Below, piece after piece: positions 26,327-36,469 of a DNA stretch of 64,000 bases. The stretch is from Hormiphora californensis. Taxonomy: Eukaryota; Ctenophora; Tentaculata; Cydippida; Pleurobrachiidae. Position 1 is the stretch's first letter; each line of letters begins with the position of its first letter. The notes beneath the pieces are model-generated. The model ran no database searches. It saw nothing but the letters and a program-made list of their open reading frames with translations, and was not told the origin of the DNA. The position numbers and the translations under genes were made by a program. The DNA lies in the NCBI GenBank assembly GCA_020137815.1, contig CM035351.1, positions 8,139,743 to 8,203,742 of the forward strand. The letters are read 5' to 3'.

Positions 26327-26867
26327 TTCCTGACAAGAGAGTTTCAGCTGGTATAACTTGTTGAGGGGGTTGGGATGTCGTAGTGTCAAATAATGGTTCC
26401 TGAGACAATGGAAATCTTTTAATTTTGCTAGTTTACTACGTGTGCCATGTGTCAAATGAAGTTGGCAGATATAACAGTACAATGGAGCTACGATGAAATT
26501 AGGAGAGAGGAAGACACTGCCGGGGGTAATTTATTTAGCATTTCAAAGATGTGGCAAACACTGAACTCCCCCAGCCCCTGTCTGGCGCCGCCGACCCCAT
26601 CTGAGCGCACTGTCGTCGACACTCGACAGTCTGTCGAGAATGAAGTTGGGGTATGGGCGCCGCCATACAGCCCAGCCCTGATAAATCAGTCAGACAATCT
26701 GTAAAATGTCTGACTAGGGCCTACTGATGTACCTGAGTAATATAAATACAGCTGCTTCGATACTAGGTAGTACTACCAAAGCGGACAGTGCGTCAGTGCA
26801 GTACCGATGCTACCATTGCAGCTACCTATCAATTGTAATGTTACCACATGGCCAACTGCCTCCTCTA

Positions 26868-27485
<618 letters not shown>

Positions 27486-27756
27486 TCAACTGTTCACCCC
27501 TTTCTTTACATTCTTCAGACTTCACGATATCTCCGGTTCCTGATAAGATAAACACTTCATCACGATATAAATTTAATTTTGAGATCTTTTTAATGCACCC
27601 GGGATGAAGTCCCTAACCAGTAACATATCAGGCACCGGAGTAATCGCAGAAATAAACTTTGCGAAAACCAGAGGGTGGACAGTTTAAAATCAATATTTTG
27701 AATCCTTACCACGTCCACAATGTAAGCGTTGTTCTCCACGATTAAAATCCCTAGAA

Positions 27757-28482
27757 ATGTCATTAGTGTTGAGGAGAGCGTGTTGTTTACGGAACCAAAC
27801 ACTAAAGACCCCGCGATTCAGAGGAAAATCAACCTTAACGAGGCCCTTTCACCGGTTAAAAGAGCTTTTAGAGCAACGCCCATACCTATCAAATACATTA
27901 ATAGCCGGGTTCTTCTGTTTTGCTGGTGATTTGACTCAACAGCTACTCTACAATGACAAAATAAAACTCGGTGAGGTACGGTCATGTTGCTAAAACTTGC
28001 CTTGTTCGACCCTCCCTCCCCAAAAACAAAACAAGCTAAAACAATCCCTTTTTGTGTTTCTTCAAAATTTTTGATATCTGAAAACCCATCAATGTCTCCT
28101 TCAGCTGGCTACGTTTACCGGAATGGGGTTGGTATTCGGTCCAGTAGGATACGCTTGGTATGGAAAACTTGACAAGTGGTTTCCTGGCACCGCTAACTTG
28201 ACAATCATAAAGAAACTTTTCCTAGATGAGATTGTGTGGGGTCCGTTTTTTACTTTTGTTATTTTTGGGATACTTCCCTATGCTGAAACTAAAGACAAAG
28301 ACTTTGCTTTGAAAGAGTTAGAGCGAAAATTCCTTCCCGCATGGCTGGGTTCTGCTTCGTTTTGGATTATTTTTCAGGGTATTAATTTTAAGTTTTTACC
28401 ACTCCAGTATCGTGTTGCATATTTTATGGGACTGAGTTTTGTCTTCGATACATGTCTTGCCATTTATCGTTACCAATATTAA
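27757..28482 (+). CDS. Mpv17/PMP22-family membrane protein
   Basis: Exons 27757-27975 and 28105-28482 join in phase 0 (GAG|GTACGG ... CTTCAG|CTG) into 198 aa. The family comprises small four-helix proteins of the inner mitochondrial or peroxisomal membrane implicated in solute channelling. An Arg-rich, acid-poor N-terminus (MSLVLRRACCLRNQ) fits a mitochondrial presequence. Family features: RPYLSNTLIAG...GDLTQQ in helix 1, GPVGYAWYGKLDKWFPG, the LDEIVWGPF segment, and C-terminal FWIIFQGINFKFLPLQYR. This resembles MPV17L2 more than MPV17, but I cannot assign the orthologue. CTAG lies 2 nt before the ATG, possibly a trans-splice acceptor. Confidence 0.9.
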
Positions 28483-28625
28483 ATCATGTGTACATAATTA
28501 TCAAAAGTATTTATTTTCATAATTTGAGATGTTTTATGGCATGGTGTTTTGATTCGTGTGGAAGTTTGTAAAGCAGCTTATGATTCGTAATTAAACCCTA
28601 TAATTTCCCTTATGTTGAATAAAGG

Positions 28626-29100
28626 ATGAAGTTGTTAACGCACAATATGATGAAGTCTCACTGTAAAGGGGTTGTTAATGGGTTCCCTTTAAAACTATCA
28701 TCAACACAGGTAACACCAATGATTGAATTCTTCTCAAATTGGTTGTTTGCTGCCATGTTGATTTGTTTAGAATTCCCCTATTTAAAATACTCATAGTTCA
28801 TATCCCCAATTAGGTGGAGGCTAAAGGAGGTTGAGTTCAACGCTGATTTCATAACCCGGATGTTGGAGAGGCTGGAGTGGGGAGCGTTGGTGGATGCCGC
28901 TGGTCAGTTGGGTGTGGCTGATGGGCTCCCCGAGATGGCCCCCTCATCTGGAAAGGAGGAGGAAGATGAGGAAGATGTCCTCCGGAAAATCCACCACGTC
29001 CTCCTAGAGGTGGAAATCACAGAGGGAGAGTTGGAGTGCCCGGAGACGGGTCGGAAGTTTCCCGATTAAAAACGGAATTCCGGATATGCGGCTTCAATGA
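28626..29100 (+). CDS. TRMT112: TRMT112 methyltransferase activator, reading frame disrupted as given
   Basis: Small zinc-binding partner that stabilises several methyltransferases (for tRNA, rRNA and release factor). Exon 1, 28626-28709, encodes MKLLTHNMMKSHCKGVVNGF and ends CAG|GTAACA. Exon 2 (from about 28814) encodes VEFNADFITRMLERLEW..., IHHVLLEVEITEGELECPETGRKFP. Three one-base problems break the frame: an extra G near 28814-28817 (removing it gives the expected VRLKEVEFN), an extra G at 29064 (removing it restores FPIKNGIPDM), and one base too many near 29093-29096 (removing it gives an acidic NEDE tail). All three look like insertions, so consensus errors are likelier than a pseudogene. 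Only 144 bp separate it from the Mpv17-like stop codon. Confidence 0.88.
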
Positions 29101-29373
29101 GGATGAATGATGATGATGAGAGAGAGACTTGGAAGGGAGGGGTGCACTGTTTTAATTTATTTGTTTTTATCCATACCAGTTCTTTAGACAAACCACTTTA
29201 TTTTCATGTTCTTGTTAGCTTTCAGTTACATTCAAACTACGACCCCTCCCCCTAACTCTCCCCCTAACTCTCAACCAATGTATAATCCTCTATAGTGTTA
29301 GCTTTCAGATACTTTCTAACTACGACCCCCCCCCTCTAACTCTCAAACTACAATATATAATCCTCTATAGTGG

Positions 29374-30861
29374 ATGGTACAGCTGGTGCAGGATGATCCA
29401 CCTAGTCACGTGACCAGTAAAAAGTCACGTGACATACCCCAGGCCACGTGGCCATACCTTCTCTTCTCCCTTGGAGTGGTTCTTATAGCTGCAGGAGCAT
29501 TCCAGATCCACTCGTACAAGCACCCCGGACAGTGCCCCTTCCATGTTCTCCTAGGAGGGGTAGGATGGTCTGAACAACGCAGTGTTTCTGTTAAGGTTCG
29601 TTATTCTTGCTTTTAATTCTAACCATCAAATCAACCAAATAGCTTTCTTTCATCTTACCAAGTCGTGATATTGTGACCCCCTCAGGACGGACATTTTCAT
29701 GAGGGTGGGATAAGGTACGGTGAGGAAACTGCCTTACCAGAGGGTTATATTGGAAGAGTTGTATCGTCTGAGGAACTTGCACGACATGGGTAAATATCAC
29801 TTGCTCCTTCATAAACTAAACTTTACTCCTTCATAAACTAAACGTTACTCCTTCATAAACTAAACGTTACTCCTTCATAAACTAAACGTTACTCCTTCAT
29901 AAACTAAAAGTTACTCCTTCATAAACTAAACGTTACTCCTTTATAAACTAATCGTTACTCCTTAATGAACTAAACGTTACTCCTTCATAAACTAAACGTT
30001 ACTCCTTCATAAACTAAAAGTTACTCCTTCATAAACTAAACAATCAAAAACCTCTACACAGACCAGGCTCGCAAGACCCATGGGTTTCAGTGTTGGGCCA
30101 GGTATACGATGTAAGTAAGGGTATGAAACACTATGGAGAAGGTGGGACATATTCCTTTTTCACCGGCCGAGACGGATCCCGGGCCTATTCTACGGGTGAT
30201 TTCAGCGAGGCTGGTCTGACAGATGAAGTGGGTGATCTAACGTCAGAGCAGCTAGGAGAGGTTTACCACTGGATCAATATTTTCAGCAAGAAATACACTT
30301 TTGTAGGAAGACTCCAGGTAATTTCTTCTGCTCACTGTTGATATCAATATTGTTGGAAGTCAAAGCTACTGAAAGCAATTTCTAATTCTCTTTTCTTGTG
30401 CTGTGTCGATTGCAATTTATCTAGTATCTTTCCAGGGCCCCTTCTTTGGTAAAACTGGGTCACCCACTGAGAGATGGAGGGAGGTTGAGAGTTCTCTCCG
30501 GGCACTTGGAGCCCAGGAGGGACGGAAGAAGGAGCTGAAACGACGTTTTCCCGGCTGTAACAGTCACTATAACCAAGCTACAAAGGGTGGGGAGGTGTGG
30601 TGTACAGAAAAAAGGTAGCAGAAATTGGTAGTTTCCCTACTTCTTCCCCCATTCTGTCTAATTCCCCACCTCTTCCCTAAATCAAACCCCTTCAGTGGTG
30701 GGGTTACTAGAACCTGGATGGGTGTTCCCCGACAACTCCACCTGCCAGGGGAGCGAGTACGGTGTGCTTGTGTCTCTGAGGATCTTCTAGGAGATGGGAA
30801 ACTAAAACCGTACGAAGGATGTGAACCGACTGCAACGGCGTGTAAATTTAAACTTGACTAA
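29374..30861 (+). CDS. CYB5D2: Neuferricin (cytochrome b5 domain-containing protein 2)
   Basis: Heme-binding MAPR/neudesin-family protein, secreted or ER/Golgi-associated. Five exons join in phase: 29374-29559, 29686-29789, 30062-30317, 30436-30614, 30696-30861 (296 aa). The first donor could alternatively lie about 45 bp later. A hydrophobic segment (YLLFSLGVVLIAAGAF, about residues 29-44) acts as signal anchor. The cytochrome b5-like domain includes LGQVYDVSKGMKHYG, TGRDGSRAYSTGDFSEAGL and HWINIFSKKYTFVGRL. The C-terminal cysteine region (FPGCNSHY, VWCTEK, TRTWMGVPRQL, CACVSE, GCEPTATACKF) matches neuferricin rather than neudesin. CTCTATAG stands 3 nt before the ATG. Intron 2 holds a 22-bp minisatellite. 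Confidence 0.92.
29803..30043. repeat. 22-bp minisatellite in CYB5D2 intron 2
   Basis: About 11 copies of CTCCTTCATAAACTAAACGTTA, starting ~13 bp after the 5' splice site (CATGG|GTAAAT at 29789/29790). It does not include the exon end, unlike the repeats in PPIP5K, IMP3 and the BCCT gene. Confidence 0.95.
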
Positions 30862-31203
30862 TAAATTAATGGGCGTAACATTACTGACCCCGACGACTAA
30901 TTAAATAATTGGGTAAGCTCCCCAGTACACTAAATAACAGCGCTATTTACTTACTACTTACGTAGAATCATAGATAACTGTCCACTAATGGACCCCCACT
31001 AATTTATACAACCAACTGTACATATATTTTGGTGCGTTTCTTGTAATCTCTCTTATACCGTTATTTGTAATTTACATTCCTTTATCCTGAGTTTGTTCTA
31101 TTGAATCTACCGTGGGAAATGTTTCACTTCAGTGGAATTGTCCTGACATCATTGTTACCCAGTTTATACTAACTCCCTCTATCCCTGTTATAGCGCACAA
31201 TTA

Positions 31204-32877
31204 ATGGACGTTGTTACAGTCTCTCAACGTAGTTTCCGCAGGATGCGGTTCCGACCTGAGCAGGGCAACCAAGCTGCTGCTGCGGTGTCTGTCCCTCAAC
31301 TCAGTGTCCCGACTAATTTCGGCAGTCTGCTCCGCGGTTACAAAGGTCTCAATGACGTCACAATGACGACTAGTAACGGTGAGGAGGTAAAGGCAAACTC
31401 CCTTATCCTAACCCTAAACAGTCTCTTGATTTCTGAGATGGCAGAGAAGGATTTCCTGGTGGAGTTGGATATGACAGACTTTACCGCTGAGGGGGTCAAC
31501 TGTTTTATTGAATGTTGCTACTCCGGATCTGTTGAGGGACAGCTAAACAGGGAAACTTTTCGTGATCTCAACAAAATAAGCATTGCATTTAAAGTGGATT
31601 GGATTGCTAAAGAGTGTCTCCGGTTTTTCTGTGATATATGTATCGACCTGACTGAGGACTCTCTTGATGATGCCCGGTACTTGTTTGACGAAGCTGCCTT
31701 TTTAGTGAAAGAACGGTCTGATAAACAGTTGGTGAAGGCTCTCAATGTCGGGTTGAAGAAACAGTCTCCGGAGCTGAGATCTACTCTTATTCGTGACATA
31801 ATGGCTCGTGATCCAATGGGAAGCATGGATATCAAAGTTTGCAGTTATTTAGCCGGTACCTCGATCCCCACTTTGTACACAAGTTTAGCAGAGAGTATCC
31901 GGTGTAAACCTCGACCACACAGGCTAACCATTGATGAGAAGCAGCTATTAAACCCACCAGCTCTAGCGACTTGTCAACGTTTGGATAAAGATGCCTACCA
32001 ACATCTGATGGACATCCTGAAAGCATCTGTTTCTCCTGACGATTTCGGTTTTCTATTCCAACTGTTGGCTGAGACGAGTAGAGCGTCTGGGGAAGAGGAT
32101 TGCTTGAGTGGTGATGAAGATGTTGACCGGTTACTGCCAATTATAGAACGGACCTACCCGATTCCCATGAGCGGTAACTGGAAAGAAGGTATCGATTTGA
32201 TCACGACAAATCCTCAAGTAAAAACGGACCGACATAAGCTAGAAATTCTTGTCAATGCCATGAGGACGACACATGGAGGAGAAGACAGGGAAATAGTTCA
32301 GCGTTTTAATGAAAATACAGGTCCAAGTAACATTATGTTTACCTTTCCTGTCTACTATGATATAACCTTCGACGTCAAAAGACTTTATACCATTGGTAAG
32401 ATTCCTCACCAACAATATAATTGCGGTTGGAATGGTGTTATGTTTGGTACTTACCCGAATACACTTACTCCAAATCCAAAACCATTCGTTAAATCTATCC
32501 AGCTTTATCGACAAGGACATTCATTATGTGGTCAAAACTGTCACTGTCGTAATCGTAACCCGCCAACCGCGACCGGTTGTAAGGGAATCCGTGCATGTGG
32601 CATTGCATTAAAAGTTTCTGTTACGGTTAGCGATGCAAATCGACTTCCAAAAGTTAACATTGCTTTTGATGATGTCCAACAAAAAAAGAGTGGTTTCAAC
32701 TGTAAAGTTCATCCTATCAATTTCACAATTCTGGATTATATCAGTGTTGCGCTTATTAGTAAGAATAATCAACATGCTTTCGATCTTACGTTTAGTCCAA
32801 CAAACTTTGATTTTAAGAGTGGTTATGAAAATGTTACAGGAATTCAGCTTTATTGGCCAAGCTCTATACCATGGTAA
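31204..32877 (+). CDS. BTB/POZ-domain protein, paralogue 1
   Basis: Intronless, 557 aa. The N-terminal third is a BTB domain (about residues 38-140: GYKGLNDVTMTTSNGEEVKA, FLVELDMTDFTAEGVNCFIE, CCYSGSVEG) followed by a helical BACK-like stretch (LTEDSLDDARYLFDEAAFLV, ELRSTLIRDIMARDPMG). BTB-BACK proteins are typically homodimeric substrate adaptors for Cullin-3 ubiquitin ligases, but there are no Kelch repeats. The C-terminal half is a domain I do not recognise, with a conserved core around CGIALKVSVTV and LPKVNIAFDD and ending GIQLYWPSSIPW. TTATAG lies 10 nt before the ATG, identically placed in paralogues 2 and 3. The extra N-terminal segment (RSFRRMRFRPEQGNQ) is absent from paralogue 2. Confidence 0.88.
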   Translation: MDVVTVSQRSFRRMRFRPEQGNQAAAAVSVPQLSVPTNFGSLLRGYKGLNDVTMTTSNGEEVKANSLILTLNSLLISEMAEKDFLVELDMTDFTAEGVNCFIECCYSGSVEGQLNRETFRDLNKISIAFKVDWIAKECLRFFCDICIDLTEDSLDDARYLFDEAAFLVKERSDKQLVKALNVGLKKQSPELRSTLIRDIMARDPMGSMDIKVCSYLAGTSIPTLYTSLAESIRCKPRPHRLTIDEKQLLNPPALATCQRLDKDAYQHLMDILKASVSPDDFGFLFQLLAETSRASGEEDCLSGDEDVDRLLPIIERTYPIPMSGNWKEGIDLITTNPQVKTDRHKLEILVNAMRTTHGGEDREIVQRFNENTGPSNIMFTFPVYYDITFDVKRLYTIGKIPHQQYNCGWNGVMFGTYPNTLTPNPKPFVKSIQLYRQGHSLCGQNCHCRNRNPPTATGCKGIRACGIALKVSVTVSDANRLPKVNIAFDDVQQKKSGFNCKVHPINFTILDYISVALISKNNQHAFDLTFSPTNFDFKSGYENVTGIQLYWPSSIPW

Positions 32878-33095
32878 ATTTATCATTTTATAATGTACGA
32901 GTGATAGTTATTAGACGCTGTACTGACAAACGAAAACAGGTGTATCTGGAGCAGACAATTTATTGATAACGTGTTGAGACTGAATTAGAATAAATTCTAT
33001 ATTCTTCTAAGTCTAGAGTTAGCAAGGGTGAACTAGTGAAGAAATACTAGCATATTCGTAGCAAAGATTTGTACCGCCTGGGCCAAAAAAAAGTC

Positions 33096-34157
33096 ATGGT
33101 ACGCCGAGCCTCATATCTCCCAAATCTTAACTTCGATCACTCTGATATTTTGACACAATGTTTATATGGGTACTCATTCGAGGAATCCGGAGTTTCAATT
33201 CCTAAATCTTAAAAATTCATTAATGAACCCCTTTTTTCATTTTTTGGGTTTTTCCACGTTTTCTCATTGTTAAATTCGATTTTATTCTTTAAAAAAGCAA
33301 CCATGCATCAGAGTAAACAATAATAAATGGCAATCCGAATTTTTATTAAAAATGAATCAAGTTTAGTTGGTGAAATAAATGATTAAAAAATGGTCATTTT
33401 TACCAAACATCGATTTTGACCCATTTTGAGGAGAAATCGGTAATTTCAGGCGCTAAAAATTGGTACGGCCATTGCACTTGATCAATGTTGATATTAGCCG
33501 GAATTTTAGCTCTCTATCTCAAAGTTCATTTTTCCGACTGAAATGAATCCTGAATGAACTTGAAAATAGGAATGCTTTTTCAAACCTAAATGTCACAGTC
33601 GCCTTTGGGTATCGATTTCCCTTCAAACGCGACTAATTTTAGCTCAATTGGACCACCACAAGAGACACAGTGTCCAGTTTTCTAACCCTGGGTCTGGTCA
33701 TGTGACCCCCATTGAGACGCTTGTGTCATTACGAAGTGCCAATAAGCAGGTGTAACGGTCGAGTATCACGTATCACGTCTGCTAATGAGGACGGTGTATC
33801 GACACAGCGTCCGTTAAAATATAAGCTCTCTTGCTAACACGTCATAATTTGATGGGGATCACATGACCGAACCTAGTCTTGGTAAACTGGCCACTGTTAT
33901 TCTTGTGGTGATCCAATTAAGCTCAAACTGGTCGCGTTCGAAAGAAAATCGATAGCCAAACAAATTTGAGAAACTTTGGTACTGAAATATGGTCCCTTTT
34001 TGGTGTTCCTTCAATGTTCATTCGGGCGAAAAAAATGAACTTTCATCCAGAGGGCTGAAACTCCGGATTCCTCGAATGAGTACCCATACAAATATTGTGT
34101 CAAAATATCAGAGTGATGGAAGTTAAGATTTGGGAGATATGAGGCTCGGCGTACCAT
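33096..34157. mobile_element. Foldback (long inverted repeat) DNA element
   Basis: The outer ~100 bp are inverted repeats: ATGGTACGCCGAGCCTCATA at 33096 and its complement ending at 34157, with only a few mismatches. Inner segments are also inverted: about 33605-33725 pairs with about 33850-33965 around GATCACATGACC/GGTCATGTGACC. There is no transposase ORF. The flanks AAGTC (left) and ATCTTTATTCTTTAATTAA (right) are found contiguous at 38316-38340 downstream of paralogue 3, an empty site. Non-autonomous element mobilised in trans. Confidence 0.88.
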
Positions 34158-34562
34158 CTTTATTCTTTAATTAACTTAAAAATTTCGCATGATCATATCA
34201 TTGTGTCCCTTGTTATGCATAATATATAAATACAAGACCTTGATACATATTGGGCCTCAATCAATACCACGTGTACATTGTGCTGTTGCACCGCCCCGTA
34301 TGAACAATACAACGTGTACACGGTCTTCTTCTGCACTCTGTACTGAAAATCACGTTATATAATACATATAATCGAGGTTTGTCGTTTGATAGCATGTACA
34401 ATATTTAAATACCTTTTTTAAATGTTTTTTCTTTTAAATTTTATCTTAAATGTTATCATGCGTTTAATTTAACTGTCAGGAATATTTCTCCGACATAATG
34501 CATACACATTACACAGTCCATACTAACTCCATACCCTCTATCCCTATTATAGCGCACAATTA

Positions 34563-36152
34563 ATGGACGTTGCTACAGTCTCTCAACTCAGTGTCCCGAC
34601 TAATTTCGGCAGTCTACTCCGCGGTTACAAAGGTCTCAATGACGTCACAATGACGACTAGTAAGGGTGAGGAGGTGAAGGCAAACTCACTTATCCTGACC
34701 CTGAACAGTCCAGTAATCTCTGAGATGTCAGAGAAGGACTTCCTGGTGGATTTGGACATGGCTGATTTTACTGTTGAGGGGGTCAACTGTTTTATTGAAT
34801 GTTGCTACTCCGGATCTGTTGAGAGACAGCTAAACAGGGAAACATTTCGTGATCTCAACAAAATCAGCATTGCATTTAAAGTGGATTGGATTGCTAAAGA
34901 GTGTCTCCGGTATTTCTGTGATATTTGTATCGACCTGACTGAGGACTCTCTTGATGATGCCCGGTACTTGTTTGACGAAGCTGCCTTTTTAGTGAAAGAA
35001 CGGTCTGATAAACAGTTGGTGAAGGCTCTCAATGTCGGGTTGAAGAAACAGTCTCCGGAGCTGAGATCTGCTCTTATTCGTGACATAATGGCTCGTGATC
35101 CAATGGGACATGTTGATGCTGAGGTGTGTAGTTATTTGGCCGGTCCTGCAACACCTATTTTATACACGTGTCTTGCTGAGGTAATAGAAGGTAAACCTCG
35201 TCCTCACAAACTTACACTTGCCGAAAAACAGCTGCTGAATCCCTCTGTAATAGCGTACTGTCAACGGTTAGAAAAAGAGGCTTATGAGCACCTACTTAAA
35301 ATTCTACAAACATCTGTGTCTCCTGACGATTACGGTTTTTTATTCCAACTGTTGGCTGACACGAGTAGAGCTTCAGGGGAAGAGGATTGCTTAAGTAAGG
35401 ATGAAGACGTTGACCGGTTACTGCCAATAACAGATGTCACCCTCCCGATACCCATGAGTGGTAACTGGAAAGAAGATATTGATTCGATAAAGAAAAATCC
35501 TCAAGTTAAAACTACACGGCAGGCTGTTAACATTGTTAACAGTATTATTCTCCAGTACCAGAACGTCCAGCAGCAGAAAATCTTCGCATACTTTGAAAAG
35601 AACATAATGGAGGAGGCAGTTCTAAAAGGAGCAGACTATTTTCCAGATGCCCGAGTTGCACAGACATTATCAAATAACTTTACCCGACAATGGTATCGAA
35701 ATGACGTGCTATGGTACACTCGGGATGTGTTCATCAATGAACTAGCATACAACGCTGCACATACCTTGCCGTTCATCAAAGAGACCAGTCTGATCCTGGG
35801 CAAGGATGAAAACAAACACCCTAATCCTGAATGTGAAAAATGTGGATATACTCCTTCAGAGTTTTGTGGGGTGGCAGTGAAAGTGACATTAACGATAGAA
35901 GATTGGGAGCAGGTGCCGAAAATTGAAGTTCACCATGATGCCATAAGTCAAAGAGACATTCCATTCTGTGTTACGCATGAAAATAGCCCATCTCTTGTCA
36001 GTTATGTTAGTGCAGTTCTTGTGAATAGAGGGTGTGAATACCCGTTGTCTTGCACGTACGATTCTTTCGCTAATGTCTCATTCTATCAAGGTCTTTACTC
36101 TTTGAGGTTATACTGGCCAGTTTGCTCGCGTGCCATGGCTTATGGCTCCTAA
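34563..36152 (+). CDS. BTB/POZ-domain protein, paralogue 2
   Basis: Intronless, 529 aa. The BTB and helical region is nearly identical to paralogues 1 and 3, even at synonymous sites, up to ALIRDIMARDPMG (about 35106). After that point it diverges strongly. Weak but real correspondence remains (FGFLFQLLA/YGFLFQLLADTSRASGEED, SGNWKEDIDSIKKNPQVKT). The C-terminal domain keeps the pattern CGVAVKVTLTI, VPKIEVHHDA, and LRLYWP at the end. This sharp switch suggests gene conversion homogenising the BTB half while the C-terminal half diversifies. The start is set by alignment and TTATAG 10 nt upstream. The short N-terminus lacks the Arg-rich insert of paralogue 1. Confidence 0.88.
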   Translation: MDVATVSQLSVPTNFGSLLRGYKGLNDVTMTTSKGEEVKANSLILTLNSPVISEMSEKDFLVDLDMADFTVEGVNCFIECCYSGSVERQLNRETFRDLNKISIAFKVDWIAKECLRYFCDICIDLTEDSLDDARYLFDEAAFLVKERSDKQLVKALNVGLKKQSPELRSALIRDIMARDPMGHVDAEVCSYLAGPATPILYTCLAEVIEGKPRPHKLTLAEKQLLNPSVIAYCQRLEKEAYEHLLKILQTSVSPDDYGFLFQLLADTSRASGEEDCLSKDEDVDRLLPITDVTLPIPMSGNWKEDIDSIKKNPQVKTTRQAVNIVNSIILQYQNVQQQKIFAYFEKNIMEEAVLKGADYFPDARVAQTLSNNFTRQWYRNDVLWYTRDVFINELAYNAAHTLPFIKETSLILGKDENKHPNPECEKCGYTPSEFCGVAVKVTLTIEDWEQVPKIEVHHDAISQRDIPFCVTHENSPSLVSYVSAVLVNRGCEYPLSCTYDSFANVSFYQGLYSLRLYWPVCSRAMAYGS

Positions 36153-36469
36153 AATGTTATAATATACTTTAATTGTTCTATCAAGCAAATCTGCAATGAC
36201 CTATCTTAATTTTATTTAGGCAATGCATTTAATTCATTGCTATGATTTATTATCGCCAAACCCCATGGACTATTATTGGAAAGTATGCATGTAACAGCTC
36301 TCTTTTATCTTTTAAAATGAATTTTCTTAGCTTTTTTGTTGTTGTAAAACATTTATGATTAGCATATTGTGTTGAAATAACTTTCACTTCATTTTAATTA
36401 CTTGTCCAACAGTCAATCTTGCCCTTTTTATTTTAACTCTAATATCATCCCTTTTATAGTGCACAAGAA

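Noticed and set aside
26327-26482. 52-codon N-terminal extension of the sphingomyelinase-D-like protein
   Set aside because: The signal peptide starts at 26326 after a CTCTTGTCAG acceptor-like site; an extension would bury it.
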